NCBI GenBank assembly: GCA_009760855.2
Contig: WPIO01000174.1
Span: 533,501-597,500 of the forward strand
Direction: 5' to 3'
From: Cristatella mucedo
Taxonomy: Eukaryota > Bryozoa > Phylactolaemata > Cristatellidae
Length of the DNA stretch: 64,000 bases
Each line of letters opens with the position of its first letter. Position 1 is the first letter of the stretch. The notes beneath the pieces are model-generated. The model was not told the origin of the DNA, did no database searches, and saw only the letters and a program-made list of their open reading frames with translations. The translations under genes and the position numbers were made by a program. Positions 1-64,000 of the stretch are shown in pieces.

Positions 1-299
1 GGGCCTGGATGCCCGGGGAAATCTCAGAGAAATTCCAGCCGACGAATTCCAGCCACCGGCAGCCGTAGCACGACGGACGAGCCTCTTACGTACGGTCGGC
101 CACCGGCGTCGTCTGCCTTTGCTTTCTCTCTCGTGTGTTTGTGTGTGTGCTCGCGAGTGTGGCGGGCGCTGTGCAGCAAGATCAGGCATCAGCGACGGGG
201 CGAAGAGCATAGGCAAAGCGTAGCTGCCTCTTCGGACAGATACCTGGTATGGAGAAGGAAAAAAGAAAAAGAGTTATGTTATTACCAGCCTCATTCATA

Positions 300-425
300 C
301 AGCGGGCAGAAGAGCCTTAACGCCAATCACACCGGCCTGCAGCTGACAATAAAGGTATGACTGCTTCAGGACTCAAACCCGGTCGTGAATCGCGAGCAGC
401 TAACTCCCAGGCTACGACCCAGGGA
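300..425 (-). mobile_element. SINE family A copy, decayed
   Basis: Minus-strand copy with GGGTTTGAGTCCTG as the B box and a CTTTATTGTCAGCTGCAG block. The remainder of bases 1-534 shows nothing else recognisable. Confidence 0.45.
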
Positions 426-534
426 GAGACTAGCCGACGTGTCTTGGAGAGAGATGCATTTTGTTTGACCTAGTCTAGAGAAGCTAGCTACAGAGTGTAG
501 AACGTTAGAGGGGCTGGGCTCAGCCGAGTCTCAC

Positions 535-34324
<33,790 letters not shown>

Positions 34325-34602
34325 TGGAGGACGCCGGCGTGACCGTGTGCCTAAGGACACGTTTTGTCTCAGTCTGATGAACACATCCTGAAAAAATACT
34401 ATCGAGCGGCCATATCTTCAGATTACGCTAGTGCAAAAAATGATCGACGTAGCGCGCTGGCGGGTCGAAACGCACGTCAACCGGCGGCGGCCAGCGAGAC
34501 CGCGGGCAGGAAGCGGGATTCCGGAAACCGCGCGCTTGGAGGAATACCTTCGTTGGTGGAGGAGGTGAGGAAGTTGATTCTCTCGCCGCCGACTGCGCAG
34601 GT
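34325..34602. promoter_or_regulatory. Shared intergenic region / probable bidirectional promoter
   Basis: Only 278 bp separate the MSL3 ATG (34324, minus) from the CWF19L2 ATG (34603, plus), so both 5' ends lie here. The second half is GC-rich, with an ETS-like CCGGAA at 34521-34526 next to an AAGCGGGA element; no TATA box stands out. Transcription starts cannot be placed from sequence. A GTGAGG at 34564 and a CAG just before the CWF19L2 ATG leave open a very short 5'UTR intron, which I do not call. Confidence 0.7.
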
Positions 34603-59113
<24,511 letters not shown>

Positions 59114-59469
59114 TGGATTCGGCCAGCGAGTCCCTCCCCTTCTCGAAAGCACTGCGCCGCCCTCTCGTGCCCTCTTTCGACGTCCCTTGTGACGTAGGCT
59201 GCCCGGCCCCCTTGGGCGACCTGGGCGTGATGTTGCACCACTGCTGGGCTGGCGACTGAATACATGCCTGTCGGCTGCCCTTGACCACTTGAGTGATCGA
59301 GTTCTCGCCAGCGCTTTGCTGCCGTGTGCTCGTCGGTGTAGCGAGGCGAGACAGTGGCCCTGCAGCAAACACGTGACTAGGCGCTGAACCGAATTGCTCT
59401 TCAGTGCATACACTATGGATACGTATGTATAGTGTGTAATAGTAACACGCAACATGCATACAAAGTTGA

Positions 59470-59475
59470 AATAAA
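59470..59475 (+). terminator. Candidate poly(A) signal AATAAA for CWF19L2
   Basis: AATAAA lies 357 bases after the CWF19L2 stop, and a GTGTGTG element follows about 20 bases later. It is the first canonical signal downstream on the plus strand. Confidence 0.55.
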
Positions 59476-61384
59476 GATGCAAAGACAAGCTGTGTGTGCC
59501 GCGGGACGTCCGTGACGTGGTATTTCTTTTGCTACAGGCGTCACTTGAGAGTTGCTGCCGAGTGATATTCTGGATATGCTCGGGCCGGCTAACTCAGCTG
59601 CTCTGTCTCACTGTTTGCATTCTTTATGGCTGGTGATGTGTCATATCCGTTTCGTGCAGCAGACCACCCCATGTGGCACACAAAGTCTTCAGCCATGATT
59701 CTGGCAATCGAGCAGATGCTGAGCGTAGATGTAGGGCGTATGTCATGTCGTCTGCTGCTGCTGCTGCTTCCAGTTAGCTGCTGCACTCTCGTCGCCTGGG
59801 CATACTGTGCTTTGTGCTAGCGGCCGTGCACTTCGATCCGTCCCATCGGCTTTCACTGCTCGTTATGGTTTCTTGGATTATTCGGTCTATGCGCTTGTCT
59901 GTCTCCTATGCAAAGAGCCAACGGGTGGTTGTGTCTCGATTTCAGGCAATGTAGCAGAGCCTGACTTAGGGGAGTAGTGTTATCTCGAGATCCCGGCGGT
60001 CGGTTGTACCTCTGCCTGGTTGTGCCTGATCGCTGCATGCAGAGACCACGCAACAAGATTTGAGTAGCAGCAGCCGAGGGCCACGAACAGCCCCGGCCGC
60101 TGAGGGCCACGTGCGAGCGCTGTAGCTTGAGGGCGACGCCGGAGCTGTGAGGGTGGCGCTTTTGACTCATCATCCGGAGCAACTCGACCTCCTCTTAGTG
60201 CTGCAGCAGGCTCACCACGCCTCATGAAACAGATGGCCAGCGGTAATTAATATCAAGCCTTCAAGTCTCGTGCACTCGTGCACGCCGATTCCACGAAGGT
60301 CAGTGAGTACTCGGTCTATTTGCCGCTTTGATCGCAAGTGTCGAGTGACGATAGTCACCTTTAGCTGCCTGCAGCAGCTTGCTGCTCAGAGGTTTGGGCG
60401 CCAGCCTCAAGCTCGAAGTGCCGACCCACCCACCATGGCGGTGGGTCGGTGGGTGGGCTGCAAGAACCTCGGCTACCAGGGTATCGATCGGCTCATGACA
60501 GCCACAGGCAGTAGGTGCTACGAGCCTGCTCTCCTTAGAACCTGTGCAAATGTCTTTCAGCAGATGCTTGCTCAAAATAAGCAAGAAATAGTATCGCCCT
60601 ACCGCACCAGACAGATGTAGCAGACGTTTGAGAAAGAGAAACAGACAGACGGATAGGGAGATAGAGACTCAGAGGCGGATACAGGAAGTGGATAGGGAGG
60701 CACACGCTCGCGTGTGGACAAAAAGCGAAAAGAGGCGGAGTGAGAGAGAAAGCATGGATTCGATTCTACACTGACGTGCAGAATAATGCCGCGATATAGT
60801 CCATCGGGAAAGCGATTCGGCGCTGCCTTCGGCATGCTGCAGGCTGCTGTTACTTAGGCACCCGTGCTCAGCACACGTTAAGACCTTGCTGAAGATGTTC
60901 ACGTGTTTTTAACATCTTGCTGGAGACGTCTGTCAACAGGGCTGTTGCAATTGTATGTCACACCGTGAGACTGTTCGATTTCTAAAGTAATCACTGGCAT
61001 TCTTCTAGCTCTTGCAAAGGGCTAGCCGTCCTCACGTGTATTACCTTAACGATGCCTGCATTCTAACTGAGCGAATGTCGTGCGGCTCAGTACCGATAAT
61101 CTTCCTGCTCATCGGTGCAGACTGTGTGTCACAGATGCACGGTGACCTTCGTCAATAGTAGAGACATTCCCGAGTAAAAGTCAAAGGGGGAGCACAGTCC
61201 CCCCCCCCCGACGGGGATCCGTCGAACACTTGAATTTAGCATTTTCTACATTCTCTTCGAGGACTTGAAATCCAGCCCCCCACCCGAAGCTGTCGAGAGC
61301 AAAGAGACGCCGAGACTTCGAATTGCTACGTTCCGATATGCTAACGCCGTTCCAGACACTGAAACGAAGCTAGCGACAGGCCGA

Positions 61385-61625
61385 GTAACAGCTGCGTACA
61401 CCTCAGGTGTGCACCTGTATGTAGTATACCTGCACAGGCGACTGACCGAGCAATAGCTGTGTACATCTCGAGTTTGCGTGTATGTATGTGCCCCCTGTAT
61501 GTACCTGTACCGGCGGGTGACTGACCGAGCAATAGTTAGTGTTCATCTCAGGTGTGCAGGTACTCACCTGTATATGTGTACAGACAGGTGGGTGACTGGC
61601 TGGGCAACAGCTGGGTACCCTAATG
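61385..61625. repeat. About 75-bp degenerate tandem repeat, three copies
   Basis: Three diverged units, each with GTGACTGACCGAGCAATAG-like and ATCTCAGGTGTGCA-like blocks and a GTATGTA core. Confidence 0.75.
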
Positions 61626-62576
61626 TTAATCTCCCACGTCGAAGCAAAAGGAGAATAGTAAGGCTGAATCGGAGGGCAGGTGACGAAGTAAGCATGACAA
61701 ATTAAATTAGTAGACGAACCGTAAGCTGGAATGGAATCTCTGCTAGCGCTATCGTAGCACTCAGCAGAAAGAAAGGCAGCGTGTTTTGTCGCTTGTTAGC
61801 CATTTCAAGTTTTTAACTCCTGCGCTCTAACGCCGCGGGCGCGAGGTTACCGTCGTAACGTCTCACCGTCACTTTGACTGAAAGTTAGCAGCACAGGAGG
61901 AGCAGCGCCGGTATTAGCAGCAGCAGCCCACCCGACTCCGAGGGATTAGCTGCCCTTCGGAATGCCTGCATCGAATCAAACCCTGCTTGGAGCTTTTTTG
62001 CCCCCATAGCATAGTTGAATGCACCGCGAACGAACGATCCAAAATCGAACAGCGACGGGCAAGAACGATGAGGTCGATGAGAACCGCGAGTACCGCGTGG
62101 CAGAAGGAGGAGCTGCTGCTGAGCCCTTCTCTGCGCCCTGCCGCCGAGCAGGTGTAAGTGCTGGCAGGTGCCCCGACTCCAGGCGTCAGTGGAAGTAAGG
62201 CGGGAGGGTAAGTAGGTCACTTTACTGTTCTGAGAGTAGCACGCTCTTGAGTGAAAGTGCTGGCCGGTGCATCAGCTACTGGCCAACGCGTGTGCCAATC
62301 TGACTTGCATCCATGGTGATGGTCCATGGGAGGCCACCGAATCCCCGTGGTTACAAGTGGTGGTCCATGGGAGGCCACCGAGTCTGCATGGCTGCGGTGC
62401 TATGGATCTGAAAGCTTTCTTAGATCTGATGCCTAGTACGGCGGCCACGTTGACGAATTCGACCTTGGTATTTCCAGTTCCCTCCCCGAGAAGGACACGG
62501 GGAATAGGTAGTGTGTCCTCTGCTCGAGTGGAAGAGCACCGAGATGCACCTAGGGCAGGTGCAGCCTGAATTATCA

Positions 62577-62660
62577 GCGAGGATGCTGACCTTGCAAAGG
62601 ATGCTGACCTTGCAGAGGTGCTTGCCCTGCAAGGGACGATGACCTTGCTGAGATGCTGAC
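62577..62660. repeat. Degenerate GATGCTGACCTTGC repeats
   Basis: Five to six imperfect copies of a roughly 18-bp unit. A separate duplicated block GGTCCATGGGAGGCCACCGA lies at 62322-62341 and 62362-62381. Confidence 0.8.
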
Positions 62661-63099
62661 CTTGCTGGGATTCTGATCTCGTCGGCTGCCCATCTTGGCG
62701 GTTCGTCGCTCGCCAGCTGTGCTCTGCTGCTGCTCGTTGCTCTGCTGCTGCACTGGGCTGGATCGAAGTTCGCCACGCCCGTAAGGCAACAGCGTGGGGA
62801 TCGGGTCTGGTGCCTTAGGTCGAGGGTCGCACTGAGTGATCGTCATAACCTAATATCATCGATTTAATCCTCAGTGTTTGTGGCGTCATTCGCCGTTATT
62901 ATTAACACGTCAGACGCAGGCGGCTTATTGACCCAGCCCAGGCGGCTCTGCCGCCGGTCTCTCTTTTTCGTAGCCATTTGTGCACCGCATCCTCTCGCTA
63001 CTTCTCGTGCTCTCTCGTTACTTCAGAGCTACACGTAGCTCCCACTCTCGCGGTAGGTATCGCCCTCGGGAGCGCTCCGCTGAGAATGCGACTGACCTT

Positions 63100-64000
<901 letters not shown>

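Larger units (their letters stand above)
59476..63102. other. Region downstream of CWF19L2, no gene recognised
   Basis: No conserved protein segment was seen on either strand. Two weak candidates only. One is a 61-codon plus-strand frame at 60435-60620 with a good context CCACCATGG (begins MAVGRWVGCKNLGYQGIDRL). The other is a minus-strand frame ending at 61885 with a hydrophobic C-terminus (GGLLLLIPALLLLCC). Neither has splice or homology support. A poly-C run lies at 61199-61208. Confidence 0.4.

Noticed and set aside
1-299. Search for the last MSL3 exon on the minus strand
   Set aside because: No segment resembling the MRG C-terminus (Y-H-x-D-F-F) was found, so the end is placed outside the window.

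Overview
The window is nuclear DNA from an animal, most likely an invertebrate. It has spliced genes with GT-AG introns, several non-LTR retrotransposon families, tRNA-derived SINEs, Tc1/mariner remnants and very abundant microsatellites. No prokaryotic gene, CRISPR array or operon is visible. The species cannot be named from the sequence alone.

Two conserved genes fill almost all of it, transcribed away from a shared 278 bp intergenic region (34325-34602). Leftwards on the minus strand runs MSL3 (chromo-barrel plus MRG domain, the histone-reading subunit of the MSL acetyltransferase complex). I could place 12 exons between 34324 and 535. Their phases join except at one gap inside the MRG domain, and the 3' end lies beyond the left edge. 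Rightwards on the plus strand runs CWF19L2 (CWF19-like 2, a spliceosome and intron-lariat turnover factor). Its 17 exons between 34603 and 59113 all join in frame and give about 1020 residues, and an AATAAA lies at 59470. Both genes were recognised by reading exon translations against remembered family sequences. No database search was run.

The introns hold nearly everything else. LINE family 1 (RT of the CR1/L2 type, tail of ACATT units) has two near-identical copies at 30058-31336 and 39367-41027 and several 3' fragments. LINE family 2 (same broad type, tail of ATT units) lies mostly in minus orientation. SINE family A is tRNA-like with a B box reading GGTTCGAATCC. SINE family B is tRNA-like with a 3' end resembling that of LINE family 2. 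There are also Tc1-like transposase remnants, one decayed unknown repeat-associated gene, and long arrays of GA/CT, CA/GT, GACA, GGCA and a 9-bp satellite.

From 59114 to the right edge I recognise no gene, only simple and short tandem repeats.

Nothing here looks like a new biochemical system. The points most worth a second look are the divergent MSL3/CWF19L2 pair, the shared strand bias of the microsatellites relative to transcription, transposons placed within a few bases of splice sites, and two LINE copies that share the same disabling changes.
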